Of a stretch of DNA of 54,371 nt, positions 16,299-23,283 are shown piece by piece. The stretch comes from an uncultured Faecalibacterium sp. Lineage in GTDB: Bacteria > Bacillota > Clostridia > Oscillospirales > Ruminococcaceae. The DNA lies in NCBI GenBank assembly GCA_934561485.1, contig CAKTGS010000003.1:1-54371 (forward strand). The letters are read 5' to 3'. The position numbers were made by a program, and so were the translations under genes. The notes beneath the pieces are model-generated. The model searched no databases and had not been told where the DNA came from. It worked only from the letters and a program-made list of their open reading frames with translations. The first letter of the stretch is position 1, and each line of letters begins with the position of its first letter.

Positions 16299-16709
16299 AT
16301 GATCCGTCCCATTGTACACGACCCCCTTTTTCTGGCCCAGAGATCCGCTCCGGCCACGGCCGCCGATGCCGACACCGCCCGCGACCTGCTGGAGACCCTG
16401 GCCGCTCACGCCGATGGCTGTGTGGGCATGGCTGCCAACATGATCGGCGTGGCAAAATGCATTATCGCCGTGGAAGCCGAGAACGGCTACCTGGTGCTGT
16501 TCAACCCGGTCATCCTGAAAAAGTCCGGTCCTTATGAAACCGAGGAAGGCTGCCTTTCGCTGGAAGGGGTGCGCAAAACCAGGCGCTGGCAGAGCATCAA
16601 GGTACAGTATGAGACCGCCGAGGGCAAGCCCCGCATCAAGACCTTTACCGGCTGGACCGCCCAGATCATCCAGCACGAGATCGACCACTGCAGCGGCATC
16701 CTGATCTGA
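16299..16709 (+). CDS. Peptide deformylase-like protein
   Basis: This 136-residue protein has two of the three deformylase motifs intact: EGCLS at 83-87 with metal ligand C85, and QHEIDH at 125-130 with ligands H126 and H130 and general base E127. Motif I, normally GxGxAAxQ, reads CVGMAANM (41-48), so the conserved Gln that stabilises the transition state is Met. Deformylases remove the formyl group from new proteins. This could be a second, specialised or weakly active copy. The start has GAGG nine bases upstream. It lies between the divergent ABC genes and the TPP riboswitch. Confidence 0.82.
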   Translation: MIRPIVHDPLFLAQRSAPATAADADTARDLLETLAAHADGCVGMAANMIGVAKCIIAVEAENGYLVLFNPVILKKSGPYETEEGCLSLEGVRKTRRWQSIKVQYETAEGKPRIKTFTGWTAQIIQHEIDHCSGILI

Positions 16710-16756
16710 CCCCTTGCAATTTGCGCGCAGCGGGTGTACAATACAAAACAGTCAAA

Positions 16757-16844
16757 TACAGGGGAGCTTGTGGAACAGGCTGAGAGGAAGCAGAACCGCT
16801 TCGACCCTTTACCTGATGCGGATAATGCCGCCGTAGGAAGTCAT
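16757..16844 (+). promoter_or_regulatory. TPP riboswitch (THI element) of thiW-thiM-thiE
   Basis: All conserved TPP aptamer segments are present in order: GGGGAGC, GGCTGAGAGGAAGC, GACCCTTTACCTGATGCGG, GATAATGCCG and CGTAGGAAGTC. It senses thiamine pyrophosphate and is followed by a terminator at 16860-16892, the expected off-state structure. Confidence 0.95.
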
Positions 16845-16859
16845 CTTGCATGATTCTTT

Positions 16860-16892
16860 CAGGAGGAGCCGCTGCAGGTCCCTCCTGTTTTT
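16860..16892 (+). terminator. TPP riboswitch terminator
   Basis: CAGGAGG...CCTCCTG stem (outer arms 16860-16866 and 16881-16887) followed by TTTTTGTTTG. Confidence 0.85.
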
Positions 16893-16907
16893 GTTTGTAT
16901 TCTTTGC

Positions 16908-17064
16908 AGAAAGTGAGGCACCCTGCGGGCAGACCGCAGCGGGCTGAGGGGGAGCGCCCTGAGCCTGAACGAATGCAGCGATGGGAAGCCGTGTTCCGGC
17001 GTGAGAGGAAGCCAGCAAGCTTCGACCGAACCTTCCGTACCTGTACCCGCCGGGCACAGGGTGT
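16908..17064 (+). promoter_or_regulatory. Second, degenerate TPP-aptamer-like leader
   Basis: Downstream of the first terminator the leader again reads TGAGAGGAAGC-six bases-GCTTCGACC (17002-17027), matching aptamer 1 (16781-16806) in everything but the loop, preceded by GGGAAGC and followed by ACCTG. The pyrophosphate-sensing GATAATGCC half is absent; a hairpin stands in its place. Upstream, CTGAG, CCTGA and GAATGC...GGGAAG (16939-16987) look like pieces of another aptamer's 3' half. It may be a decayed tandem aptamer. Confidence 0.45.
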
Positions 17065-17070
17065 TTGTTT
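17040..17070 (+). terminator. Hairpin ending the second thi leader element
   Basis: CCTGT-ACCCGCCGGGC-ACAGG followed by GTGTTTGTTTTG, a moderate intrinsic terminator 70 bases before thiW. Confidence 0.5.
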
Positions 17071-17136
17071 TGCGGGGGCGCTGCATCTGTGCATGACAGC
17101 CGCTGCCGCCTGTTGTGGAAAAGGAGCCTGATTTTT

Positions 17137-17652
17137 ATGAAAAACTCTTCGGTGAAAAAGCTTGCCCTGGCCGGTATGTTCTGTGCCCTGTGCGTGGTGG
17201 GCAGCGTGTTCAGCTTTCCGATGTTCGGCAGCAAATGCGCACCGGTGCAGCACATGGTCAACGTGCTGTGCGCCGTTCTGCTGGGGCCGTGGTGGGGCGT
17301 AGGCGTAGCCTTTGCGGCTTCCCTGCTGCGCAACCTGCTGGGCCTGGGCAGCCTGATGGCCTTCCCGGGCAGCATGTTTGGTGCGTTCCTGTGCGGTTTG
17401 GTGTACCACAAAACCAAAAATCTGCTGGCCACGGTGGTGGGCGAAGTATTCGGCACCAGTGTGCTGGGCGGCCTGTCTGCCTACCCGGTGGCCATCTTCC
17501 TGATGGGCAAAAGCGCCGGTGATATTGCCTTTTACGCCTACATCGTGCCTTTCTTGATCTCCACCGCCGTGGGCGCCGTGATTGCGGGCGTGTTGGTGTT
17601 CAGCCTGCAGCGTTCCGGCGCGCTGCGCAATATGCAGTCCAGCCTTTCCTGA
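17137..17652 (+). CDS. thiW: ThiW, ECF transporter S component for thiazole
   Basis: This 171-residue membrane protein is the ThiW-type substrate-binding (S) component of an energy-coupling-factor transporter, thought to import the thiazole moiety of thiamine. The N-terminal SVKKLALAGMFCALCVVGSV and the family segment GSKCAPVQHMVNVLCAVLLG are characteristic, with five to six membrane helices overall. The start MKNSS has AAGGAG ten bases upstream. It lies first in the operon with thiM and thiE, whose kinase acts on the imported thiazole. Confidence 0.92.
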   Translation: MKNSSVKKLALAGMFCALCVVGSVFSFPMFGSKCAPVQHMVNVLCAVLLGPWWGVGVAFAASLLRNLLGLGSLMAFPGSMFGAFLCGLVYHKTKNLLATVVGEVFGTSVLGGLSAYPVAIFLMGKSAGDIAFYAYIVPFLISTAVGAVIAGVLVFSLQRSGALRNMQSSLS

Positions 17653-17665
17653 CCGGAGGTGCCCC

Positions 17666-18487
17666 ATGTTTGCTGAAGCATTTGAGACCCTGCGCCACAC
17701 CTGCCCGCTGGTACACAACATCACCAACTACGTCACCGTGAACGACTGCGCCAACATGGTGCTGGCCTGCGGGGCTTCCCCCATCATGGCGGACGATGCC
17801 GCCGAGGTGGAAGAGATCACTTCCCTCTGTGCCGCGCTGAACCTCAACATCGGCACCCTGAACAGCCGCACCATTCCTGCCATGCTGCTGGCCGGCAAAA
17901 AGGCCCGCCAGCTGGGGCGCCCTGTGGTGCTGGACCCCGTGGGAGCCGGTGCTTCCCGCCTGCGCACCGACACGGCCCTGCGCCTGCTGCAGGAAGTAAA
18001 GCCCACCATTCTCCGGGGCAACATCTCGGAGATCAAGACCCTGGCTTCCGGCAGCGGCACCACCAAGGGCGTGGACGCCGATGTATCTGACAAAGTGACC
18101 GAAGAAAATCTGGACAGCGCTGTGGCCTTTGCCAAGGCCTTTTCCGCCCGGACCGGTGCGGTGGTCGCCATTACCGGTGCCATTGACGTTGTGGCCGATG
18201 CCGACACCGCTTACTGCATCCGCAACGGCCACCCCATGATGAGCAGCATCACCGGCACCGGGTGCCAGCTTTCGGCCCTGACGGCCGCCTTTGCCGCTGC
18301 TAACCCCGCCGAGCCGCTGAAAGCGGCAGCTGCCGCCGTGTGCGCCATGGGGCTGGCCGGAGAGATCGCCCACAAGCGGCTGACGGCATTGGACGGCAAT
18401 GCCACCTACCGTAATTACATTCTGGATGCCATTTACAACATGACCCCCGAGCAACTGGAGAAAGGTGCAAACTATGAAGTGCGATAA
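17666..18487 (+). CDS. thiM: Hydroxyethylthiazole kinase
   Basis: This 273-residue ribokinase-fold enzyme phosphorylates 4-methyl-5-hydroxyethylthiazole, the salvage route to the thiazole half of thiamine. Typical segments are PLVHNITNYVTVNDCANM, VVLDPVGAGAS, ILRGNISEIKTLA and the catalytic SSITGTGCQLSAL, with the anion-hole glycines and a Cys before the base. The ATG at 17666 has GGAGGT eight bases upstream; it lies 13 bases after thiW. Its end overlaps thiE by 14 bases. Confidence 0.95.
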   Translation: MFAEAFETLRHTCPLVHNITNYVTVNDCANMVLACGASPIMADDAAEVEEITSLCAALNLNIGTLNSRTIPAMLLAGKKARQLGRPVVLDPVGAGASRLRTDTALRLLQEVKPTILRGNISEIKTLASGSGTTKGVDADVSDKVTEENLDSAVAFAKAFSARTGAVVAITGAIDVVADADTAYCIRNGHPMMSSITGTGCQLSALTAAFAAANPAEPLKAAAAAVCAMGLAGEIAHKRLTALDGNATYRNYILDAIYNMTPEQLEKGANYEVR

Positions 18488-19109
18488 GCATACCATGCTG
18501 TTATATGCCGTGACCGACCGTGCCTGGGTGGGCAGACAGACCCTGTACCAGCAGGTAGAATGTGCCCTGAAGGGCGGTGCCACCTGCGTGCAGCTGCGGG
18601 AAAAGGAGCTGGACGATGCGGCCTTTCTGCAGGAAGCCCTTGAAATTCACGCACTGTGCCAGCGGTACGGGGTGCCGTTTTTTGTGAACGACAACGTGGA
18701 CATCGCCATTCAGTGCCATGCCGAGGGCGTGCATGTGGGCCAGGAGGACATGGCCGCCGCCCAGGTGCGTGCCCGGGTGGGCGGTGGAATGATGATCGGC
18801 GTATCCGTGCACAGCGTGGCCGAAGCCCTGGAAGCCGTGAAGAACGGTGCCGACTGCCTTGGCGTGGGGGCTGCTTTTGCCACCCACACCAAGACGGATG
18901 TGAATGTGCTGCCCCGCGAGACCCTGCAGGCCATCTGCGCCGCTGTGGACATCCCGGTGGTGGCCATTGGCGGCATCCACAAGGAGAACATCCTGCAGCT
19001 CAAAGGCTCCGGCGTGGACGGCGTGGCACTGGTCAGCGCCATCTTCGGGGCCGAGGACATCGAGGCCGAATGCAGAGAGCTGAAGGCCCTGTCCGAACAG
19101 ATCATCTAA
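18474..19109 (+). CDS. thiE: Thiamine phosphate synthase
   Basis: This 211-residue TIM-barrel enzyme joins hydroxymethylpyrimidine pyrophosphate and thiazole phosphate to thiamine monophosphate. Seen are YAVTDRAW, CVQLREKELDD (pyrophosphate contacts), FFVNDNVDIAI, GVHVGQEDM, the HTKTD loop and AIGGIHKENI. The ATG at 18474 is preceded by AAAGG; a GTG three codons earlier is possible. A kinase for the pyrimidine part (thiD) is not in the window. Confidence 0.95.
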   Translation: MKCDKHTMLLYAVTDRAWVGRQTLYQQVECALKGGATCVQLREKELDDAAFLQEALEIHALCQRYGVPFFVNDNVDIAIQCHAEGVHVGQEDMAAAQVRARVGGGMMIGVSVHSVAEALEAVKNGADCLGVGAAFATHTKTDVNVLPRETLQAICAAVDIPVVAIGGIHKENILQLKGSGVDGVALVSAIFGAEDIEAECRELKALSEQII

Positions 19110-19126
19110 AACAGCGTTCTTCCTCC

Positions 19127-19160
19127 GCCGCCCGGTTTTGCTCACCGGACGGCTTTTTTG
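19127..19160 (+). terminator. Terminator of the thi operon
   Basis: GCCGCCCGGT-loop-ACCGGACGGC followed by TTTTTTG. Confidence 0.88.
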
Positions 19161-19220
19161 CGTGCCCGGACCCGGTTCTGTCATTCTGTTCTATCGATTA
19201 TTTCGATCAATATTTTGGAT

Positions 19221-19249
19221 TTTACAATTCTTCTGTGCTGTACTATAAT
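19221..19249 (+). promoter_or_regulatory. Promoter of the amino acid symporter gene
   Basis: TTTACA and a perfect TATAAT with a 17-base spacer. It ends 43 bases before the TTG start, which argues against longer in-frame versions of the gene. Confidence 0.75.
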
Positions 19250-19292
19250 AAAGTCAACGCATCATTCACCCGACACACAGGAGGAACCTGCC

Positions 19293-20678
19293 TTGCTGGT
19301 CCATCTCATCGAGTCCGTATATCGCCTGCTCTGGGGCGATCTGTTCACACTGCCGCTGGGCGGCGGCATTGGCATCTCCTTTATGGTGGTGCTGCTGTTT
19401 TCGGCCGGGATCTGGTTTACCCTGCACACCCGGCTGCTGCCGGTGCGCCTGTTCCGGGATATGATCGCCGCCGTGTGCGAGAAAAACAACAGCAGCACCG
19501 GGCTTTCTTCGTTCCAGACGCTGGTCATTTCCACCGCCACCCGCGTGGGCATGGGCAATTTGGTGGGCGTTGTGGCTGCGGTTTCCGCCGGTGGTGCCGG
19601 GGCGGTGTTCTGGATGTGGGTCACAGCCCTGCTGGGCGCATCCACGTCCTTCATCGAATCCACCCTGGCCCAGAAATACCGCCAGCCCGACCCGCTTTAC
19701 GGCGGCTGGCGCGGCGGCCCCGCCTACTACCTGCATGTTCTGGCCGAGCGCAAACGCGGCAGACCGCTCCGGCGCTCGGTGTGCGCAGCCCTGTTTGCGG
19801 TGTCCGGCCTGATCTGCTGGTGCGGCATCAGCCAGGTGATTTCCAACTCAGTGAGTTCCGCCTTTGAAAATGCGTTCCATATTCCGCCGCTGACCACCAC
19901 TTTGGTGCTCACCGCGCTGGCTGCCCTCATCATGCTGCGCAAGAACGCCACCGTGAAAAGCCTGGACGTGATGGTGCCCGTTATGGCCGTGTGCTATTTT
20001 GTGCTCACGGTGGGCATTGTGGCGGTCAACTTCCGGCAGCTGCCCGCTGTGCTGGGCCGCATTTTTGCCGAGGCCTTTGGCCTGCGGCAGGCCGCAGCAG
20101 GCGGTTTTGGTGCCGTGCTGATGAACGGCGTCAAGCGCGGGCTGTTCTCCAACGAAGCCGGCAGCGGCTCAGCCCCCTGCGCAGCGGCCGCCGCCGAATG
20201 CGATGACCCGGTCAAAATGGGCTTTGTGCAGGCGCTGGGCGTGCTGATCGACACCGTGATCCTTTGCAGCTGCACCGCATTTCTGATGCTGCTGGTGCCG
20301 CAGGACCTCACCGCCGGGCTGGCCGGTATGGACCTGCTGCAGGCCGCCATGCAGTACCATCTGGGTGCTTTTGGCACCGTGTTCATTGCGGTGATCCTGG
20401 CGCTGTTCAGCTTTTCCACCTTTCTGGGCGTGCTGTACTATGCCCGCGGCAACGTGGCCTATCTGTGCGGCGACAACTGGTGGAGCCAGACCCTGTACAA
20501 GCTGATCGCGCTGGCTATGCTGCTGATCGGCGGTATGCAGGCCTACACGGTGGTGTGGGATCTGGGCGATGTGGGCATCGGCCTGATGACCATTTTCAAT
20601 ATGCTGGCGCTGGTGCCCCTTGCCCCGGAGGCCCTGAGCGCCCTGAAGGACTACGAGACCCGCAAAAAACTGCGCTGA
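19293..20678 (+). CDS. Sodium:alanine/glycine symporter (AGCS family)
   Basis: This 461-residue polytopic membrane protein belongs to the AGCS family of sodium-coupled amino acid importers. Diagnostic segments are the N-terminal GGGIGISFMVVLLFSAGIWF, the STATRVGMGNLVGV motif, GGWRGGPAYYL and RGLFSNEAGSGSAPCAAAAA, near the binding site. About eleven membrane helices are visible. Translation most likely begins at the TTG at 19293, which follows AGGAGGAACCTGCC; no good ATG is available. It is monocistronic, between the thi operon and the tRNA-Tyr. Confidence 0.9.
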   Translation: MLVHLIESVYRLLWGDLFTLPLGGGIGISFMVVLLFSAGIWFTLHTRLLPVRLFRDMIAAVCEKNNSSTGLSSFQTLVISTATRVGMGNLVGVVAAVSAGGAGAVFWMWVTALLGASTSFIESTLAQKYRQPDPLYGGWRGGPAYYLHVLAERKRGRPLRRSVCAALFAVSGLICWCGISQVISNSVSSAFENAFHIPPLTTTLVLTALAALIMLRKNATVKSLDVMVPVMAVCYFVLTVGIVAVNFRQLPAVLGRIFAEAFGLRQAAAGGFGAVLMNGVKRGLFSNEAGSGSAPCAAAAAECDDPVKMGFVQALGVLIDTVILCSCTAFLMLLVPQDLTAGLAGMDLLQAAMQYHLGAFGTVFIAVILALFSFSTFLGVLYYARGNVAYLCGDNWWSQTLYKLIALAMLLIGGMQAYTVVWDLGDVGIGLMTIFNMLALVPLAPEALSALKDYETRKKLR

Positions 20679-20680
20679 AA

Positions 20681-20727
20681 AACAGGTGCGGCCCGCTCCG
20701 GCAAAGGGTGGATGCCGCACCTGTTTT
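20681..20727 (+). terminator. Terminator of the symporter gene
   Basis: AACAGGTGCGGC...GCCGCACCTGTT stem followed by TTGGTTT. The stretch from here to 21005 has no gene I can support; a minus-strand reading (20749-21012, 87 codons, ending MAAIRALD) has no ribosome binding site. Confidence 0.85.
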
Positions 20728-21005
20728 GGTTTGTGAAAAGAGATCGGCTCAGTCCAGTGCCCGGATGGCCGCCATGATGATCCGGTGCTGCTCTGCCACC
20801 CGGGCACAGCATTCTTGCATTGTCATGCCGGAACAGCCTTTCGTTTCGGGGTTCTCTCCTGCAGCTGCACCATGCCGTGTTTTTCTGCGCTTCCGGGCTT
20901 GTTTTCCCCCCGCTGCCCACTGCAAAGTCCACACGCTTTCTGCCCGGCAGTGCCCTTCTCCCGGCAGAAGCGGTTCCGGCACAGAAAAAAAGCCGAAAAA
21001 AGCAG

Positions 21006-21034
21006 TTGACAAATCCAGTGTTTCATGCTAAAAT
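21006..21034 (+). promoter_or_regulatory. Promoter of tRNA-Tyr
   Basis: Perfect TTGACA, 17-base spacer and TAAAAT, 38 bases upstream of the tRNA. Confidence 0.8.
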
Positions 21035-21071
21035 AAGCAAGTCGTCCGGCATAGGACGCACAAATGAATAT

Positions 21072-21156
21072 GGGCGTGTTCCCGAGTGGCCAATGGGGAC
21101 AGACTGTAAATCTGCTGCTTTCAGCTTCGGTGGTTCGAATCCACCCGCGCCCACCA
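21072..21156 (+). tRNA. tRNA-Tyr(GTA)
   Basis: The 85-base class II tRNA has the 7-pair acceptor stem GGGCGTG/CGCGCCC, anticodon loop CTGTAAA with anticodon GTA, a long variable arm around CTGCTTTCAGCTTCGG, the T-loop GTTCGAATC and an encoded CCA. Its 3' end is the prophage attachment site; the tRNA remains intact after integration. Confidence 0.95.
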
Positions 21157-21157
21157 A
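21133..21157 (+). other. attL core in tRNA-Tyr
   Basis: 25 bases from the T-loop (GTTCGAATCC) to just past CCA (CCCACCAA) are repeated exactly at 49217-49241. On the left the repeat completes a functional tRNA. Confidence 0.92.
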
Positions 21158-21162
21158 GAAAT

Positions 21163-21200
21163 AGCACCCAGGAACGTTGATTCTTGGGTGCTTTTCTTTT
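21163..21200 (+). terminator. Prophage-supplied terminator of tRNA-Tyr
   Basis: AGCACCCA-loop-TGGGTGCT followed by TTTCTTTT. It lies inside the prophage and replaces the host terminator, which now lies beyond attR (49247-49294). Confidence 0.85.
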
Positions 21201-21205
21201 GCGCA

Positions 21206-21226
21206 AACCCACTGTGCAACCCACTT
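21206..21226 (+). other. Candidate integrase arm site, left end
   Basis: Two direct copies of AACCCACT with a 12-base period (ACTGTGC between them). The same 21 bases with one mismatch occur at 49083-49103, at the other end of the prophage. Confidence 0.6.
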
Positions 21227-21255
21227 TTGCAGCTTGATTTTGAAAGGCGGCCATT

Positions 21256-21396
21256 ATGTATCAGGAAAAACCGAAAGAAACGATCATCATTGACCCGGAC
21301 AAACCATGTTACGTCTCCACGCTGGCTGAGCTGGCCGCGCTGCTCCGAATCTATCAGGCGCAGCTGGAAAGGCAGCGGCGGATAAAACTGTTATAA
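21256..21396 (+). CDS. Small hypothetical protein inside attL
   Basis: A 46-codon reading frame starting MYQEKPKETIIIDPDKPCYV, with AAGGCGG seven bases upstream, ends just before a bidirectional terminator. The C-terminal half (LAELAALLRIYQAQLERQRR) is a predicted amphipathic helix. It is transcribed toward the holin genes, converging with them. No family is recognised. Position next to attL suggests a lysogeny-expressed gene. Confidence 0.5.
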   Translation: MYQEKPKETIIIDPDKPCYVSTLAELAALLRIYQAQLERQRRIKLL

Positions 21397-21403
21397 ACGC
21401 AAA

Positions 21404-21439
21404 AACAGCCCCGAGGGCCAGATGGCTCCCGGGGCTGTT
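21404..21439. terminator. Bidirectional terminator at the end of the lysis genes
   Basis: AACAGCCCCG...CGGGGCTGTT stem flanked by A-run on the left and short T-run on the right; it would stop both the late leftward transcript and the small rightward gene. Confidence 0.8.
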
Positions 21440-21453
21440 GCTATGTATGGGCG

Positions 21454-21720
21454 TTAGTGCACGCTGTTCTTCAGGCTTTCCAGGTAGCTGTCCGCCGCCA
21501 GCGCCTCTTTGGTAAAAGAGTTATTCTCCCACCACGCCCAGAGGGCTGCCGCCGAGGTCAGGCCTGCCGTTACCCACTGCTCCAGCTGTTCGCTGTCAAT
21601 GGGCAGCAACGGCTTGCCGCAGGCGCTGAGGATCTGATTCGCCAGGGCAAGGCCCAGCACGGCCGTGCGTGCCACGGTACCGGCGGAAACGTTGCGGTTC
21701 ACATTGATTTTTGCGTTCAT
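21454..21720 (-). CDS. SPP1-type phage holin
   Basis: This 88-residue protein fits the SPP1 holin family: N-terminal INVNRNVSAGTVARTAVLGL with a membrane helix, the CGKPLLPIDSEQLEQWV linker, a second hydrophobic stretch (GLTSAAALWAWWENNSFT) and a charged C terminus. AAAGGAA precedes the ATG. It is the last gene of the late unit, and would make the membrane lesions that release lysozyme. Confidence 0.8.
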   Translation of the reverse strand: MNAKINVNRNVSAGTVARTAVLGLALANQILSACGKPLLPIDSEQLEQWVTAGLTSAAALWAWWENNSFTKEALAADSYLESLKNSVH

Positions 21721-21722
21721 GT

Positions 21723-22148
21723 TCAGGTTCCTTTCTGCTCTTCCGAGCGCTGCTTTAAAATGTCCACGGCCTTCGTCAGCGCCGCCGGAATCGGCAGGCC
21801 CATCAGGCCAGCGTTTTCGATGATGCTCAGGGTTTCGTTGCAGACAAAGCCGATCACTACGGCGTCCCGCACAAAGCTGGTTGCCATGACGGCATCCAGG
21901 CGGCAGGCCACCAGCACGATCAGCAAGGTCTCGCCCTTGCGGATCAGGCCCTTCCAGCCCGCGCGGCTTTCCAGTGCCCCGGTCCGGCTCTTGGGCGAGG
22001 TGTGGAACACGCCTGCCACGATCAGGCCGGTGATGTAGTCGATGGCCATAAAGATGATCAGCGTCTGCAGCGCGGCATCCCAGCCGCCGTACAGGCTGGC
22101 AATGGCCGCGCCGATGGCTCCTACGGCTGCACAAAAGGTGTCTTTCAT
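21723..22148 (-). CDS. Phage holin, Holin_4_1 type
   Basis: This 141-residue protein has three to four hydrophobic segments and the family's LQTLIIFMAIDYITGLIVA, GWKGLIRKGETLLIVLVA and IGFVCNETLSIIENAGLMG motifs. Holins of this type are often followed by a second, smaller holin, as here, with the next start two bases after this stop. The pair may act together as holin and pinholin or antiholin. Confidence 0.88.
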   Translation of the reverse strand: MKDTFCAAVGAIGAAIASLYGGWDAALQTLIIFMAIDYITGLIVAGVFHTSPKSRTGALESRAGWKGLIRKGETLLIVLVACRLDAVMATSFVRDAVVIGFVCNETLSIIENAGLMGLPIPAALTKAVDILKQRSEEQKGT

Positions 22149-22152
22149 AGAG

Positions 22153-22803
22153 TCAGCCCTCCTTTACGCGGCCCAGCCCTGCGCGCTTGATGATGGCCAC
22201 ATAGTCCTTGTATGCGTGGCTCAGATCCACATTGGTGCTCACACCCGGCACCCGGCCTTTGCTGGTGTACTGCCACATGCCAAAGGGCCAGCCGGGGGCG
22301 GGCTTCTGGGTGCGGTAGGCGGCCAGCCAGACGTCATAGGGATTGAGCGCCGCGCCGCCCATGTACAAAAAGGTCTGCCCGAACCAAAGCCCGGTGTACA
22401 GCATGGCATACACGCCCCAGCTCTGCACCGTGGACAGGCAGTAGGCCACAAGGTCGGTCAGCGCGGATTTGTTCAGAGCCTGCTGCACTTTGTCCTCGAT
22501 GTCCACCGCCACCGGCAGCTCGAAGGTCCTGCCGGTGAGCTGCTGTTTCAGCAAGGCCAGCTCTCTGTCGGCCTCGGCGCGGGTGGCCGCCTTGAAGTAG
22601 CCATACACTCCCACCGGGATGCCCAATCGTTTGCACTCGGCGTAATTGCGGGCAAACTGCGGGTCCACGTAGGGTGCGCTGGGCTTGCCATCGGCACTGT
22701 TGCCCATGGCGCGGATCATCACGCCGTCAACCTTGCCGCTGGCCTTGACCTTATCCCAGTCGATGGCGCCCTGGTAGCGGGATACATCCATGATCTCAGG
22801 CAT
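22153..22803 (-). CDS. GH25 endolysin (muramidase)
   Basis: This 216-residue protein is a glycoside hydrolase 25 catalytic domain with no separate cell-wall-binding domain. MDVSRYQGAIDWDKVK holds the N-terminal Asp, VAVDIED holds catalytic D101 and E103, and WQYTS with VSTNVDLS closes the barrel. It cuts the MurNAc-GlcNAc bond of peptidoglycan at lysis. There is no signal peptide, so release depends on the holins encoded next. Its start overlaps the 54-residue gene before it by eight bases. Confidence 0.92.
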   Translation of the reverse strand: MPEIMDVSRYQGAIDWDKVKASGKVDGVMIRAMGNSADGKPSAPYVDPQFARNYAECKRLGIPVGVYGYFKAATRAEADRELALLKQQLTGRTFELPVAVDIEDKVQQALNKSALTDLVAYCLSTVQSWGVYAMLYTGLWFGQTFLYMGGAALNPYDVWLAAYRTQKPAPGWPFGMWQYTSKGRVPGVSTNVDLSHAYKDYVAIIKRAGLGRVKEG

Positions 22804-22960
22804 TACCCGCCGCCCCCTTCTCCGCCTCGGCCAGCAGCTCGGTCAGGTCCTTGTATTCGTCCTCGGTCAGGCGTCCGGCGGCAAAGAGCACGTCCAGTTT
22901 GTCGGCCAGACCATTGGTCAGGCCGCGCTCGATCAGGCGTTTGCAGGTGCGATACAACAT
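22796..22960 (-). CDS. Small XkdX-like phage protein
   Basis: This 54-residue protein, too short for most gene finders, reads MLYRTCKRLIERGL near its start and ends with LTEDEYKDLTELLAE. The pattern of basic helix, then T-E-D-E-Y-K motif, resembles XkdX-type proteins found between tail and lysis genes. Its function is unknown. The ATG at 22960 lies 15 bases after the preceding gene. Confidence 0.65.
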   Translation of the reverse strand: MLYRTCKRLIERGLTNGLADKLDVLFAAGRLTEDEYKDLTELLAEAEKGAAGNA

Positions 22961-22975
22961 AGTTTTGTCCTCCTA

Positions 22976-23269
22976 TCAGTTATCGGTGTCGGTAACCCCC
23001 AGCTCCAGCAGGGTGATGCGGTATTCATGGTCCACCATCAAAGCGGCCAGGTCATCTTCGGCAGCAGGGGCCGGGGTTTCCGGCTCCGGCACGGTGCCGT
23101 CCTCGGCCACGGTGTAGGCGTCCGCGCCGTCCTCAATGGTCCACAGCACATCGCCCACGGTGCAGGCGGCGTTGTGGGCATTGACCGCCTGGGCCATGGC
23201 GGCGTAGGCATCGCACTGGGCCTGGGTCTGCACGGGTTTTGAGATTGCAGTTCCGATCGTAATTTCCAT
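22976..23269 (-). CDS. Hypothetical phage tail-module protein
   Basis: This 97-residue acidic protein (start MEITIGT with AAGGAG eight bases upstream) sits between the tail fibre and XkdX-like genes. It has a helical N-terminal part (QCDAYAAMAQAVNAHNA), an Ala/Pro/Glu-rich linker and a C-terminal HEYRITLLELGV motif that I associate with proteins in this position but cannot name. Its start overlaps the end of the fibre gene, so translation is linked. It may be a fibre assembly factor. Confidence 0.65.
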   Translation of the reverse strand: MEITIGTAISKPVQTQAQCDAYAAMAQAVNAHNAACTVGDVLWTIEDGADAYTVAEDGTVPEPETPAPAAEDDLAALMVDHEYRITLLELGVTDTDN

Positions 23270-23283
23270 AAGCAACTCCTTCC

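Noticed and set aside
15423..16688. A 421-codon reading of the ABC permease
   Set aside because: The first 165 codons lie antisense to the deformylase-like gene and precede the promoter; the permease proper starts at 16193.
16908..17064. Cobalamin or FMN riboswitch for the second thi leader
   Set aside because: Some pieces (GGGAAGCCG, CCCGCC) resemble the cobalamin core, but spacing is wrong, while the 26-base match to the TPP aptamer is exact outside its loop.
20749..21012. An 87-codon minus-strand gene upstream of the tRNA
   Set aside because: No ribosome site or promoter; Cys/Arg-rich, and it overlaps the tRNA promoter.
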